From contig CP126743.1 of the NCBI GenBank assembly GCA_036287865.1, positions 248,001-312,000 of the forward strand: a stretch of DNA of 64,000 nucleotides, read 5' to 3'. This DNA comes from Fluviibacter phosphoraccumulans_A. GTDB lineage: Bacteria > Pseudomonadota > Gammaproteobacteria > Burkholderiales > Rhodocyclaceae. Shown in pieces: positions 40,114 to 49,029 of the stretch. Under the pieces are notes generated by a model. It was not told where the DNA came from, searched no databases, and was given only the letters and a program-made list of their open reading frames with translations. Positions within the stretch are counted from its first letter, which is position 1. Every line of letters begins with the position of its first letter. Made by a program: the position numbers and the translations under genes.

Positions 40114-40613
40114 ACGTTCTGCCGTGCCAGCTTAGCCAGCTTATTCTTGATACGGGTCTGCTTTAATTGCGACAGATGGTCGACAAAGACTTTGCCGTTC
40201 AAATGATCAATCTCGTGCTGTATACAAATCGCCAGTAGCTCACCCGTTTCCAGCACACGCTCTTTGCCATCAAGATCCTGATAGCGCACGCGCACATCGG
40301 ATGGGCGGTCCACCTTGTCATAAACGCCGGGCACAGAGAGGCAACCTTCTTCATAGGTCTGCATGCCACTCACCGACTCGATCACTGGGTTAATAAATGC
40401 CTGTAACCCTTTCTGATCTTCTGAAACATCTATCACCACAACACGCTGATGCATATTCACCTGCGTTGCCGCCAGACCAATCCCCGGGGCTTCATACATG
40501 GTCTCTGCCATATCAGCGACCAGTTTGCGCAAAGCATCATCAAACACGGTTACCGGTTTGGCAATCGTGCGCAGCCGTTCATCAGGAAATCTCAGTATCG
40601 GTAACAAGGCCAT
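40110..40613 (-). CDS. def: Peptide deformylase
   Basis: Removes the N-terminal formyl group from nascent proteins. ATG 40613 gives 167 residues starting MALLPILRFPDERL. The frame is open to 40859, but that extension has no family support and overlaps the divergent envelope protein gene. All three motifs are present: GIGLAATQV (about 44-52), EEGCLSVPG and QHEIDHLNG. It is followed by fmt with a four-base overlap. Confidence 0.95.
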   Translation of the reverse strand: MALLPILRFPDERLRTIAKPVTVFDDALRKLVADMAETMYEAPGIGLAATQVNMHQRVVVIDVSEDQKGLQAFINPVIESVSGMQTYEEGCLSVPGVYDKVDRPSDVRVRYQDLDGKERVLETGELLAICIQHEIDHLNGKVFVDHLSQLKQTRIKNKLAKLARQNV

Positions 40614-40713
40614 GCGTCTACTCGTTATGGGCGCACCCGCGTTGTGGATGTGCGATTTATGCTTGTCTTGGGCTGCCACAATATGGCGCCGCTTTCGGAT
40701 CAATATTATAGCG

Positions 40714-41493
40714 ATGCGTCTCAAATTCAACCGTGCAGCCTTCCTGGTTACCACCCTCATGGGGTTATCGTCGGCAGCTGCCTTGGCTGAACCGTTGCCT
40801 CTGGTGATGCCAGAAGCAGCCTTTGGCGCACTACCACGCATCACGGGTGACACACTCATTCAGCGTTTAATGGATCAGTACAGCACGATCCGGATCCAGC
40901 TTGCTGAATCAGCCGAATGCCTGCCACCCGATACGCCGCTCCTGGTGTTCCGGCCGGGATTGCGCCTGAGCACGCCCGAAGGGCGTACCTTAGGCGTACT
41001 GGCCGTGCCCGTCGCCAGCGGCCAGACGCTGAGCCACCAAGCCGAAATGGCAGAAATTGCCAACCCGGATAAATCGGGTGTGGCATGGATGCGCCTGCAA
41101 TCGCAACAACAGGAAGTGATGCGGAGTGATAGCGTAATGACCCGTGCGGAAGCAAAAACATACGCACCGCCTCTCTGTAAACCATTGCCCCTAGCCGAAA
41201 GAACAACGTCGCAGGTAATGGCCATTGTTAGCCAGACCAATAGGCTCGCGTCTGGCGGGGATCTCCTCGCTGTATCTGGCGGTTGTGCCGCCGGATTAAC
41301 CCGCAACGATTCTGCCAGTGTTTTCGACGACAATCCCGCCATTAATCGTAGTCAGACACCGGGGCATCGTGTTGGCAACGCCATCGTTATCGCTTCGTAC
41401 CCTGACACCGCTATCATCAGAATTCAGCAAATCATAGAAGCAGTTCAACCCGGCAACCTAGTTCGCCTTAGCCACACAAAGACTCAACCATAA
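40714..41493 (+). CDS. Envelope protein related to LysM-domain protein, LysM domain absent
   Basis: The 259-residue product starts MRLKFNRAAFLVTTLMGL with a signal peptide ending near ALA-EPL. The body (LLVFRPGLRLSTPEGRTLGV, then SQVMAIVSQTNRLASGGDLL and PGHRVGNAIVIASYPDTAII) resembles, by pattern and order, the C-terminal part of the LysM-domain protein encoded between def and dprA in many betaproteobacteria. No LysM repeat is seen, so it is either a shortened or a diverged version. Its reading frame is intact. The frame extends upstream to 40498 but that part overlaps def. Confidence 0.6.
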   Translation: MRLKFNRAAFLVTTLMGLSSAAALAEPLPLVMPEAAFGALPRITGDTLIQRLMDQYSTIRIQLAESAECLPPDTPLLVFRPGLRLSTPEGRTLGVLAVPVASGQTLSHQAEMAEIANPDKSGVAWMRLQSQQQEVMRSDSVMTRAEAKTYAPPLCKPLPLAERTTSQVMAIVSQTNRLASGGDLLAVSGGCAAGLTRNDSASVFDDNPAINRSQTPGHRVGNAIVIASYPDTAIIRIQQIIEAVQPGNLVRLSHTKTQP

Positions 41494-41502
41494 CGCCCCT
41501 CT

Positions 41503-42639
41503 ATGCAGCGCAAAACCAAGATGAGCTTCGCGACTAGTTAAACCTCACGCTGCCCGCCGGCATCGGCCCACGCAAACAGCAGGAACTGCTACGCGCGTTT
41601 GGGCATCCAGCGGCCATCTTTGACGCAGGCTTAAGTGCGGTTACCGGCATTATCGGCATCAAACTCGCACAATCGATATTTGATGGCCTGACCAATGAGG
41701 CGCAGCAAGTACTCGTCACCACCACGTTAGCCTGGCTTCAAGAGCCGGGCCACCACATCGTTACCCTGGCCGACCGCGATTACCCGCAGCGACTGTTGGA
41801 ATCAGCTGATCCGCCCAGCCTGCTGTACGTTAACGGCGATCCGGCTTATCTGAACCGCGCCGCAATCGGCGTAGTCAGTAGCCGCAATGCCACGCCGCAG
41901 GGCATCGAAAACGTGCTGGCTTTTTCCCGTGTACTGGCCGATGCCGGCTTCACCATCATCAGTGGCCTAGCACTGGGTATTGATGCGGCCGCCCATGAAG
42001 GCGCGTTACGTAGCGACGCCCCCAGCGGCACCATTGCCATCATCGGCACCGGCATCGATCGTATGTATCCGGCCAGCAACAAAAAGCTGGCCCATCTGAT
42101 CACCGGTAAAGGCTGCATCATCTCCGAGTTTCCGCTCGGTACCGCCGCCACTGCCAGCAACTTCCCGCGCCGCAACCGGCTCATTGCCGGTTTATCGCAA
42201 GCGTGTCTGGTGGTTGAAGCCGCGCCTGCCTCAGGTTCTTTAATTACGGCCCGACTGGCCGGCGAGCTGGGACGCGATCTTTTTGCCATTCCGGGCTCCA
42301 TACACGCGCCGCAATATAAAGGCTGTCATGCGCTCATCAAGCAGGGCGCCAAACTCGTTGAATGCGCCCAGGATATTCTGGAAGAACTGCGCCCACAGGG
42401 GAGTAGTGCGCCCACAGGGGAGTAGTGCGCCAGATGTCACGCCTGAAGCACCCTGCGGCAATCCGGCGCATGCGCTGCTCCTTAACGCGCTGGGGCACGA
42501 CCCGGCCACTCTGGATCAATTAATCAGCCGTTGTGTGTTGACGGCAGACGTAGTTCTTGCGATGCTGACTGAACTCAGTCTGGAAGGTGTCGTGACAAAC
42601 CTGCCGGGCGGGCGTTACCAACGCCTCATCTGCAGCTAA
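41503..42639 (+). pseudogene. dprA: DNA processing protein DprA, three lesions
   Basis: DprA loads RecA on incoming single-stranded DNA in transformation. ATG 41503 reads MQRKTK, then needs one added base (about 41512-41519) to reach DELRD. TAG 41535-41537 follows, where Trp is likely, then LNLTLPAGIGPRKQQELLRA. The Rossmann-like core is well kept (GVVSSRNATPQG, SGLALGIDAAAHEGAL, FPRRNRLIAGLSQACLVVEA, GSLITARLAGELGRDLFAIPG). A 19-bp tandem duplication at 42389-42426 then shifts the frame, and the winged-helix C-terminus (GHDPATLDQLISRCVLTADV) is read in another frame to 42639. Function is lost. Confidence 0.9.
42389..42430 (+). repeat. 19-bp direct tandem duplication within dprA
   Basis: The unit gcgcccacaggggagtagt occurs twice back to back (42389-42407 and 42408-42426), followed by the start of a third copy (gcgc). 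Removing one copy restores ELRPQGSSAPDVTPEAP in frame. A 19-base step changes the reading frame by one. Confidence 0.95.
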
Positions 42640-42686
42640 CCTGCACCTTCAGGTTATCTGACTGACCCAACGCGATAGGTTGCCCC

Positions 42687-43145
42687 ATGCTCGACATCCT
42701 TGTTTATCTATTCGAACACTTCGAAGAACTCGGCGCCGGTGACCAACAAACCACGTTTGAAGAGTCTCCATCATCCGAGACGCTGATCGAAGCCGGGTTC
42801 GAACGCGAAGAAATCGATGAAGCGTTTGGCTGTCTGGCCGGCCTGAGCGGCGAACGGCACCGCGCCTTCTGCGCCCCATCGGCTGAATCCGTACGCATAT
42901 TCACCGACCGCGGATACGAACACCTGAGCCACGACTGCCTGAACTATCTATTTGCACTGGAAAAACAGAACGCCGTACCGGCCGGCCTGCGTGAGCTGAT
43001 TATTGATCGCGCCATGGCTATGGACGACCTAAGCCTGGATCACTTCAAAATCATCGTCCTGATGGTGCTCTGGAGCCGAAACCAGGCAGTCGACGGGTTG
43101 CTGGTCGAGACACTGCTCGACGACATGAGCGCCCCCTATAATTAA
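42687..43145 (+). CDS. smg: Smg family protein (DUF494)
   Basis: Conserved protein of unknown function encoded beside dprA in beta- and gammaproteobacteria. The 152-residue product starts MLDILVYLFEHFEELG, contains LIEAGFEREEIDEAFGCLAGL and ends with DHFKIIVLMVLWSRNQAVDGL, all typical. Acidic and helical, no signal peptide. The reading frame is intact although upstream dprA is broken. Confidence 0.93.
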   Translation: MLDILVYLFEHFEELGAGDQQTTFEESPSSETLIEAGFEREEIDEAFGCLAGLSGERHRAFCAPSAESVRIFTDRGYEHLSHDCLNYLFALEKQNAVPAGLRELIIDRAMAMDDLSLDHFKIIVLMVLWSRNQAVDGLLVETLLDDMSAPYN

Positions 43146-43222
43146 TAGCGTCGAATCACGGATTGCTTGCCAATCCCGGCGCGGCCTCCTATGATGCGGC
43201 GGTCACTTACGAGAAGCACCCC

Positions 43223-45742
43223 ATGGGAAAAAAGTTAATCATTGCCGAAAAACCATCCGTCGCTCTGGATATTTCCAAAGCGCTCGGCGGCTTTACCAAG
43301 CATGATGACTATTACGAAAGCGACGATTACGTCCTTTCCTCCGCCGTGGGTCACCTGCTGGCACTGATCTGCCCGGAAGAATTTGAAGTCAAACGCGGCA
43401 AGTGGACTTTTGCCCATCTACCTGTGATTCCGCCGCACTTTGATCTGCAACCCATCGAGAAATCGGCACCACGCCTGAAAGTGCTGCAAAAGCTGCTGCG
43501 TCGCAAAGACGTCGATGGCCTGATCAACGCATGTGACGCGGGACGCGAAGGCGAGCTCATCTTCAATTACATCGCCCAGTACGCCAAGGCCAAAGTGCCT
43601 GTACAGCGCCTGTGGCTACAGTCGATGACTAAAGAGGCCATCAAGGATGGATTCGACCATCTGCGTGATGGCGCCGATATGCAGGGGCTGGCCGATGCCG
43701 CCGTCTGTCGTTCGGAATCCGACTGGCTGGTCGGCATTAACGGCACCCGTGCCATGTCGGCCTTCAACTCCAAAACCGGTGGCTTTCACCTCACCACCGT
43801 TGGTCGTGTGCAAACGCCGACCCTGTCTTTGGTCGTCGAGCGCGAAAAAGAAATCCGCGCCTTTATTCCCCTCAACTACTGGGAAGTCGAAGGCGAATTC
43901 CAGGCCGCCGACGGCAACTACACTGGTCGCTGGTTTGATGAAGCATTCAAAAAGGGCGAAGACGAACACGCCCGTGCCGAGCGTTTATGGCAAGAACAGG
44001 AAGCCGCGGCAATCCGTAGCGATTGCCTAGGAAAACCCGGTGTTGTTACCGACACCGCCAAACCGGAAAATCGGCTATCTCCCTTGCTATTTAATTTAAC
44101 AAGCATGCAACGTGAAGCGAACACGCGTTTTGGGTTTTCTGCCAAAACCACGCTATCGATCGCCCAGGCGCTGTACGAACACCACAAGGTTTTAACCTAT
44201 CCGCGTACCGATTCTCGCGCACTGCCCGAGGATTATCTGCCCACCGTCCACAATGTATTGGCCGGCCTGCCGGATATTTATGCGCCTTTCGCCAACGAGA
44301 TTGTTAAAGAAGGCTGGGTCAAACCGAACAAGCGTATCTTCAATAACACCAAGATCTCGGATCACTTCGCCATCATCCCGACCGGCACCGTGCCCAAAAG
44401 CCTGTCGGAAGTTGAAGCCAAGCTCTACGACTTCGTTGTGCGCCGATTCCTCTCGGTTTTCTATCCGGCCGCCGAATACCTGGTCACCACCCGCATTACG
44501 CGCGTTGGCAAGCACCCATTCAAAACCGAAGGCAAAGTCCTCGTTAAAAAGGGCTGGCTCACCGTTTACGGCAAAGAAGAAAGCGACGAAGAAACCAATC
44601 TACCGGCTGTCACAGACGGTGAACAGGTCCAAACGGAAGACGTGCGCGTTAAAACTTCGGCAACACGGCCACCGGCACGCTACTCTGAAGCTACGCTGCT
44701 CTCCGCCATGGAAAGCGCCGGCAAACGTATCGATGACGATGAGCTGCGCGCCGCTATGGCAGGCCGCGGCCTCGGCACACCAGCCACCCGCGCCCAGATC
44801 ATTGAAGGCTTATTAGCAGAACAATATCTATTGCGTGAAGGCCGCGAACTCATCCCGATGGCCAAAGCGTTCAACCTCATGACACTACTGGAAGGCCTGG
44901 GTATTACCGCACTCACCTCGCCAGAACTGACTGGCGAATGGGAGTCGAAACTCGGCAGCATGGAGCGCGGCGAACTATCGCGCAAGCAATTCATGGCCGA
45001 AATTGCCCAGATGACCGAAGACATGGTCGCCAAGGCCAAGAATTTCGAACACGACACCATCCCCGGCGACTTCGGCACGCTAACGACGCCATGCCCCAAG
45101 TGCGGCGGCGTCATGAAAGAAACCTACAAGAAGTTCCAGTGCGACAGCTGCGACTACGGTCTCTGGAAAACCGTGGCCGGTCGCCAGTTTGAAGGGGCCG
45201 AAATCGAGACGCTGATCAAAGAACGTCAGGTCGGCCCACTCAACGGCTTCCGCAACAAGATGGGGAGGCCGTTCGCTGCACTCATCAAGCTCAACGACGA
45301 ACATCAACCCGCTTTCGATTTTGGTAATTCAGACGACAGCTCCAGCGAGCCGGTTGATTTCAGCGGTGTTGCCAGCGTGGGCAAATGCCCCAAGTGTGTG
45401 GCTAACGTATACCCGTATGTCACTTCTTACGTCTGCGAAAAATCGGTTGGCCCTGAAAAGAGCTGCACTTTCCGCTCTGGCCAGATCATTCTGCAACATC
45501 AGATCGATACCGAGCAGATGTCCAAGCTGCTCACGGCAGGCAAAACCGATCTGCTCAAAGAGTTTGTGTCTTCACGCACTCGTCGTAAATTCTCTGCCTT
45601 CCTCGCGCTCGATAAAGACGGCAAGGTCTGTTTTGAATTCGAACCCCGCCCGATAAAAGCCGGGGCCGAAGAAGCCAAACCCACTAAAAAGGCCGCTGCT
45701 AAGAAACCGGCAGCTAAAAAAGCCACTAAAGCCAAGGAATAA
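43223..45742 (+). CDS. topB: DNA topoisomerase III (type IA)
   Basis: Type IA topoisomerase of 839 residues from ATG 43223 (MGKKLIIAEKPSVALDI). The Toprim acidic motif is INACDAGREGELIF, and the active-site Tyr lies in VLTYPRTDSRALP. The GRGLGTPATRAQIIEGLL motif is present. The C-terminal part has zinc-like CXXC pairs (CPKCGGVMKETYKKFQCDSC, GKCPKCVANVYPYV) and ends in an Ala-Lys-rich tail. Position after smg and the long Lys-rich tail fit the topoisomerase III of betaproteobacteria; an annotation as topA is possible but less likely. The frame is open to 43163, but family homology starts at 43223. Confidence 0.88.
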   Translation: MGKKLIIAEKPSVALDISKALGGFTKHDDYYESDDYVLSSAVGHLLALICPEEFEVKRGKWTFAHLPVIPPHFDLQPIEKSAPRLKVLQKLLRRKDVDGLINACDAGREGELIFNYIAQYAKAKVPVQRLWLQSMTKEAIKDGFDHLRDGADMQGLADAAVCRSESDWLVGINGTRAMSAFNSKTGGFHLTTVGRVQTPTLSLVVEREKEIRAFIPLNYWEVEGEFQAADGNYTGRWFDEAFKKGEDEHARAERLWQEQEAAAIRSDCLGKPGVVTDTAKPENRLSPLLFNLTSMQREANTRFGFSAKTTLSIAQALYEHHKVLTYPRTDSRALPEDYLPTVHNVLAGLPDIYAPFANEIVKEGWVKPNKRIFNNTKISDHFAIIPTGTVPKSLSEVEAKLYDFVVRRFLSVFYPAAEYLVTTRITRVGKHPFKTEGKVLVKKGWLTVYGKEESDEETNLPAVTDGEQVQTEDVRVKTSATRPPARYSEATLLSAMESAGKRIDDDELRAAMAGRGLGTPATRAQIIEGLLAEQYLLREGRELIPMAKAFNLMTLLEGLGITALTSPELTGEWESKLGSMERGELSRKQFMAEIAQMTEDMVAKAKNFEHDTIPGDFGTLTTPCPKCGGVMKETYKKFQCDSCDYGLWKTVAGRQFEGAEIETLIKERQVGPLNGFRNKMGRPFAALIKLNDEHQPAFDFGNSDDSSSEPVDFSGVASVGKCPKCVANVYPYVTSYVCEKSVGPEKSCTFRSGQIILQHQIDTEQMSKLLTAGKTDLLKEFVSSRTRRKFSAFLALDKDGKVCFEFEPRPIKAGAEEAKPTKKAAAKKPAAKKATKAKE

Positions 45743-45839
45743 CGACAAATTTCGCTTTAGTTATCGACTCAGTTCTAAGATGTTTGCACTTATTTAGATA
45801 GTCAATAAACACTGCCCACGGATACAACTTGCCGAGTCT

Positions 45840-46948
45840 TTACGTCTCAACATCCTTTGTTCTAGATTGAGCGCTATTTTCAAGAAGATATTTTTCAAGT
45901 GCAGTTGGGCTGTATTTCATCCGAGGAGCTTTGTTGCTTTGGGGCAAATCCCAGTTTGTAACGTGAACCGATTTGTTGCCTATGGATTTTAGGCCAGCCC
46001 CTTCACGAGTTATGTTAAGAGCATTTTCAGCGTGAGTGTATGACCTGCTATTTCTACTGCCTGTGCGCTCTACCAAGGCAGCGCCTGTATGTAGATCACT
46101 TTTGTCATTTTTAACCATGATCACTTCAGAGTTAGACGTGTATTTCTGCTGCCTCTCCCACTCAACTATTGTAGGCACACCGTCTCCGCGAAGCAGAAAG
46201 GCAAGCCCAAAACGACGAAGATTCCATAAAGAAAATTTTGCACTGCGAGGGCCATCGAACCCATGCTTGCTGCTAAAAACATTAATACGATTAGACTAAC
46301 CGCTCCCCACCCTACAATTTTCTGTTCGTTCCTATACACGGCATTTTTTCTAAACTCTATATATGCCTTTTCATTAATAGCGCTCGCTCTGACGGCTAAT
46401 TGAACCTCTTGGGCGCGAACCTTTCTCTCTTTTTCATATCGCTCTTTTTCAAAGTCGGCGGCATCACGCCAACCGCGAACAAACTCAGCAAAAGCAACAC
46501 CACTAGCGCAATTATGCGCACGAGCCTCGAAATTTATTTTTTTGTCAGTGCTATACCCGTTCTGCTCATACGCAATCACCCCTAATTCATAGGCTAGCTC
46601 ATCTGTTTGCTCGTTTCTTGCTTTTTTACTATCAAAGTCTTTGGCAGTACCTTCAGCCTCAATACCATACCGCGTCATCAAATCATCAATGGTTGCTATT
46701 GCTTGCTCCACGCCGCAACTAAAGAACTCTCGATTTTCATTAATACGATAGTCTCTTAATTCATGGTGGACATGCTACTCCAGTGAACGAGCGTTACACA
46801 CACAGACTGAATATACAATTGTGAACGGTCGAGATACGCTTGTCCCGCTCAAATCTTTACGTCTGCGCTCTAGGTCATTGGTAAACCCAATTTTGACCTC
46901 ATTCTTGTCTGCAAACCCATCATTGGTCATTACATATACATATTCCAT
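45840..46948 (-). pseudogene. GIY-YIG-like (T5orf172/MUG113) domain protein with C-terminal membrane region, two lesions
   Basis: ATG 46948 opens MEYVYVMTNDGFADKNEVK and IGFTNDLERRRKDLSGTSV, the pattern of the T5orf172/MUG113 branch of GIY-YIG nucleases (YVYVMTN...KIGFT.DL..R...L). TAG 46775-46777 interrupts it, with HVHHELRDYRINENREFFSC in the same frame beyond. The frame runs on through a charged helical region (FEKERYEKERKVRAQEV) and two hydrophobic spans (GAVSLIVLMFLAASMG, FLYGIFVVLG). At about 46200 it breaks; one added base joins VVLGLAFLLRGDG to VPTIVEWERQQKY and the C-terminus (stop 45840). The ancestral protein was about 369 residues. AT-rich, unlike its neighbours. Confidence 0.7.
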
Positions 46949-46994
46949 AGGCACATCCTAGGCTAACGTCTAAAATCAAGCAATTTCCCATTAG

Positions 46995-47033
46995 AAACTT
47001 CGAGAGTCTCACCAGGTGAGACTCTCGAAGTTT
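46995..47033. repeat. Perfect 19-bp inverted repeat with one-base centre
   Basis: The left arm aaacttcgagagtctcacc (46995-47013) and right arm ggtgagactctcgaagttt (47015-47033) are exact reverse complements around a single A. It lies between the GIY-YIG-like gene (minus) and the ORF starting near 47050 (plus), followed on the plus strand by an A/T-rich stretch. It could be a terminator-like hairpin, an operator or an element end. Confidence 0.9.
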
Positions 47034-47049
47034 ATTATTAATTTTTGAA

Positions 47050-47526
47050 TTGTGGTGGGGCTGTTTTTGCTCGGGAAAATTAGATGCAATACATATTCAC
47101 ATATCTCGTGATATTCACAATGTTTTGATATGGTTTTTAGCATTCGCCTATATTGGCATAGACAATTTCGATCGGGGCCATACTCGCTATTCCAAAACTG
47201 TTGGAACATCCTTTTTGTATGCGCTTTTGTGGTCCATGATCGTCATTTTCAGACCGATCTACATAAGATACCCCAATAGGTTTTACGAGATAGATACTCA
47301 TTATGCAAGAATTGCACGTGAACGATACCTTGCGAGGAAGGAGCTTAAGCGCTGCACAAGCGTGGTTCGTTTTTTAGTGCGCCAAGAAGGTTACATTACT
47401 GACGAATTCAGGTTCGGCGCTGGAGCTACTGCGGAACACTTGAATAACCGTACTGATAAAGATGACTACGGTTTTTTCAAAAATCTTCAAGAAATCCAAT
47501 CGTGGATAGGTCAAGCAAACCTTTAA
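47050..47526 (+). CDS. Small membrane protein of unknown function
   Basis: Not recognised. The ORF gives 158 residues but has only a TTG start (no ATG or good ribosome-binding site), so the true start may be missing or the gene may be 5'-truncated. It has two hydrophobic spans (NVLIWFLAFAYIGID and GTSFLYALLWSMIVIF), then a basic, soluble C-terminal half (ARIARERYLARKELKR, RFLVRQEGYITDEFRFGAG). It lies in the AT-rich islet beside the inverted repeat. Confidence 0.5.
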   Translation: MWWGCFCSGKLDAIHIHISRDIHNVLIWFLAFAYIGIDNFDRGHTRYSKTVGTSFLYALLWSMIVIFRPIYIRYPNRFYEIDTHYARIARERYLARKELKRCTSVVRFLVRQEGYITDEFRFGAGATAEHLNNRTDKDDYGFFKNLQEIQSWIGQANL

Positions 47527-47580
47527 GACATGGAAAAAAGCGACGTTCCATGAATTTGTGACTCTTTCAATCTGCTTGCT

Positions 47581-47865
47581 ATGGAGTTGATCGCTTCAGG
47601 CATAGGAAATGGACTTTGTTTAACCTGCAATGTTCGCTACAGAAACCATGAGTTGGCTTGTGAAACAAGCTATGGCAGCAACGGTTGGATAGCTGCTATT
47701 GTCAAATGCCCAATGGGGCATGAGATGCTCAGATTTGACCTGCTTAAGCCGTTCTGCGGCCATCGATCGAACCGAATGATTGCTGATCGATACACGCTAG
47801 TGCGAGAATCTTATATCCCATATTTTTTAAGGCTGCGCTCAAATACTGAATCAAAGGACGTGTGA
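47581..47865 (+). CDS. Small Cys/His-containing protein of unknown function
   Basis: Not recognised. ATG 47581 gives 94 residues (MELIASGIGNGLCLTCNVRY). It contains CLTC, a further Cys in ELACETS, CPMGHEM and FCGHR, which together could bind a metal, but no known zinc-finger pattern is clear. It is the last gene of the AT-rich islet before the conserved DUF971-ubiE-ubiJ block and lies 54 bases after the previous ORF. Confidence 0.5.
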   Translation: MELIASGIGNGLCLTCNVRYRNHELACETSYGSNGWIAAIVKCPMGHEMLRFDLLKPFCGHRSNRMIADRYTLVRESYIPYFLRLRSNTESKDV

Positions 47866-47901
47866 CGAGTACACATAACCCTCATTTGTTATCATTGCGT
47901 C

Positions 47902-48276
47902 ATGGCTGGCTTGCAAAACAACACCCCGGTACCGGACGAGCTACGGCTACGTGCCGGTGGCCAGACGCTGGCACTAACTTACCCGGACCTGGGTGAAGTC
48001 ACACTAAGTGCCGAATTCCTGCGCGTTCACTCGCCCTCTGCCGAGGTGCGCGGCCATGGCATCGGCAATGAAGTGCTACAAACAGCCAAAGAAGACGTGC
48101 GTATCACCGGCATTGAGCCGGTGGGCAATTACGCCATTAAACTGATATTTTCGGATGGCCACGACAGCGGTCTATACTCTTGGGACATCCTCAACGAATT
48201 TGCCAGAAACCATCACGCACTCTGGCAGAGTTACCTACAGCGGCTCGAACAAGCCGGCTATCAGCGCAAGGTTTAA
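47902..48276 (+). CDS. DUF971 family protein
   Basis: Gamma-butyrobetaine hydroxylase N-terminal-like (DUF971) small protein. The 124-residue product has VPDELRLRAGGQTLALTYPD, LRVHSPSAEVRGHG, DVRITGIEPVGNYAIKLIFS and DGHDSGLYSWDILNEFA, the family's full set of motifs. Length is normal. Its stop directly precedes the ubiE start by one base, consistent with co-transcription seen in other betaproteobacteria. No catalytic role is established for this group. Confidence 0.92.
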   Translation: MAGLQNNTPVPDELRLRAGGQTLALTYPDLGEVTLSAEFLRVHSPSAEVRGHGIGNEVLQTAKEDVRITGIEPVGNYAIKLIFSDGHDSGLYSWDILNEFARNHHALWQSYLQRLEQAGYQRKV

Positions 48277-48277
48277 T

Positions 48278-49021
48278 GTGATACATCAAGACAACACCAC
48301 CCACTTTGGCTACGAAACCGTTAACGAACGGGAAAAGGCAGGGCGTGTACGCCAAGTATTTGATTCGGTCGCCACCAAGTACGACATCATGAACGACCTG
48401 ATGTCCGGTGGTCTGCACCGCCTGTGGAAAATCTTCACCATTGGTCGTAGCGGTGTACGCCCGGGCATGAAGGTGCTTGATATCGCTGGCGGCACAGGTG
48501 ACCTGGCCAAGGCCTTTAGCAAGAAGGTCGACCCATCGGATGAAGTCTGGCTCACCGACATTAACAACGCCATGCTCACCTGCGGGCGGGATCGTTTGCT
48601 CAATGCCGGCACTGTGATCAAAACGGCCCAGTGTGATGCGGAGAAGCTCCCGTTCCCGGATGGCTACTTTGACATCGTTACTGTTGCCTTCGGCCTGCGT
48701 AACATGACCCACAAAGATGGCGCGCTGACTGAAATGCGTCGCGTCCTCAAACCAGGCGGCAAACTTATGGTGCTGGAGTTCTCCAAAGTCACACCGCTGC
48801 TCGCACCTATTTACGACTTCTATTCGTTTAAAGTCATTCCGCAGGTTGGGCAGATCGTTGCGCAAGACGCCGATAGCTATCGCTACCTGGCGGAGTCGAT
48901 TCGCATGCATCCGGATCAGGAAACACTGAAACAGATGATGGAAGGCGTGGGCTTTGATCGCGTGCAGTATCACAACCTCACCGGCGGTGTCGTTGCGCTA
49001 CACATTGGCGACAAGTTCTAA
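48278..49021 (+). CDS. ubiE: Ubiquinone/menaquinone C-methyltransferase UbiE
   Basis: SAM-dependent methyltransferase of ubiquinone synthesis. GTG 48278 gives 247 residues (VIHQDNTTHFGYETVNEREK); the frame is open further upstream but runs inside the DUF971 gene. Motifs are KVLDIAGGTGDLAKAFSKKV (SAM binding), AEKLPFPDGYFDIVTVAFGL and RVLKPGGKLMVLEFSKV. It appears intact and is followed by ubiJ after 8 bases. Confidence 0.95.
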   Translation: MIHQDNTTHFGYETVNEREKAGRVRQVFDSVATKYDIMNDLMSGGLHRLWKIFTIGRSGVRPGMKVLDIAGGTGDLAKAFSKKVDPSDEVWLTDINNAMLTCGRDRLLNAGTVIKTAQCDAEKLPFPDGYFDIVTVAFGLRNMTHKDGALTEMRRVLKPGGKLMVLEFSKVTPLLAPIYDFYSFKVIPQVGQIVAQDADSYRYLAESIRMHPDQETLKQMMEGVGFDRVQYHNLTGGVVALHIGDKF

Positions 49022-49029
49022 GAAACATC

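Noticed and set aside
40614..40859. 82-residue N-terminal extension of peptide deformylase
   Set aside because: The extension is unlike any Def, and the family start is ATG 40613.
48155..48277. 41-residue N-terminal extension of UbiE
   Set aside because: It lies inside the DUF971 gene in another frame and has no UbiE similarity.
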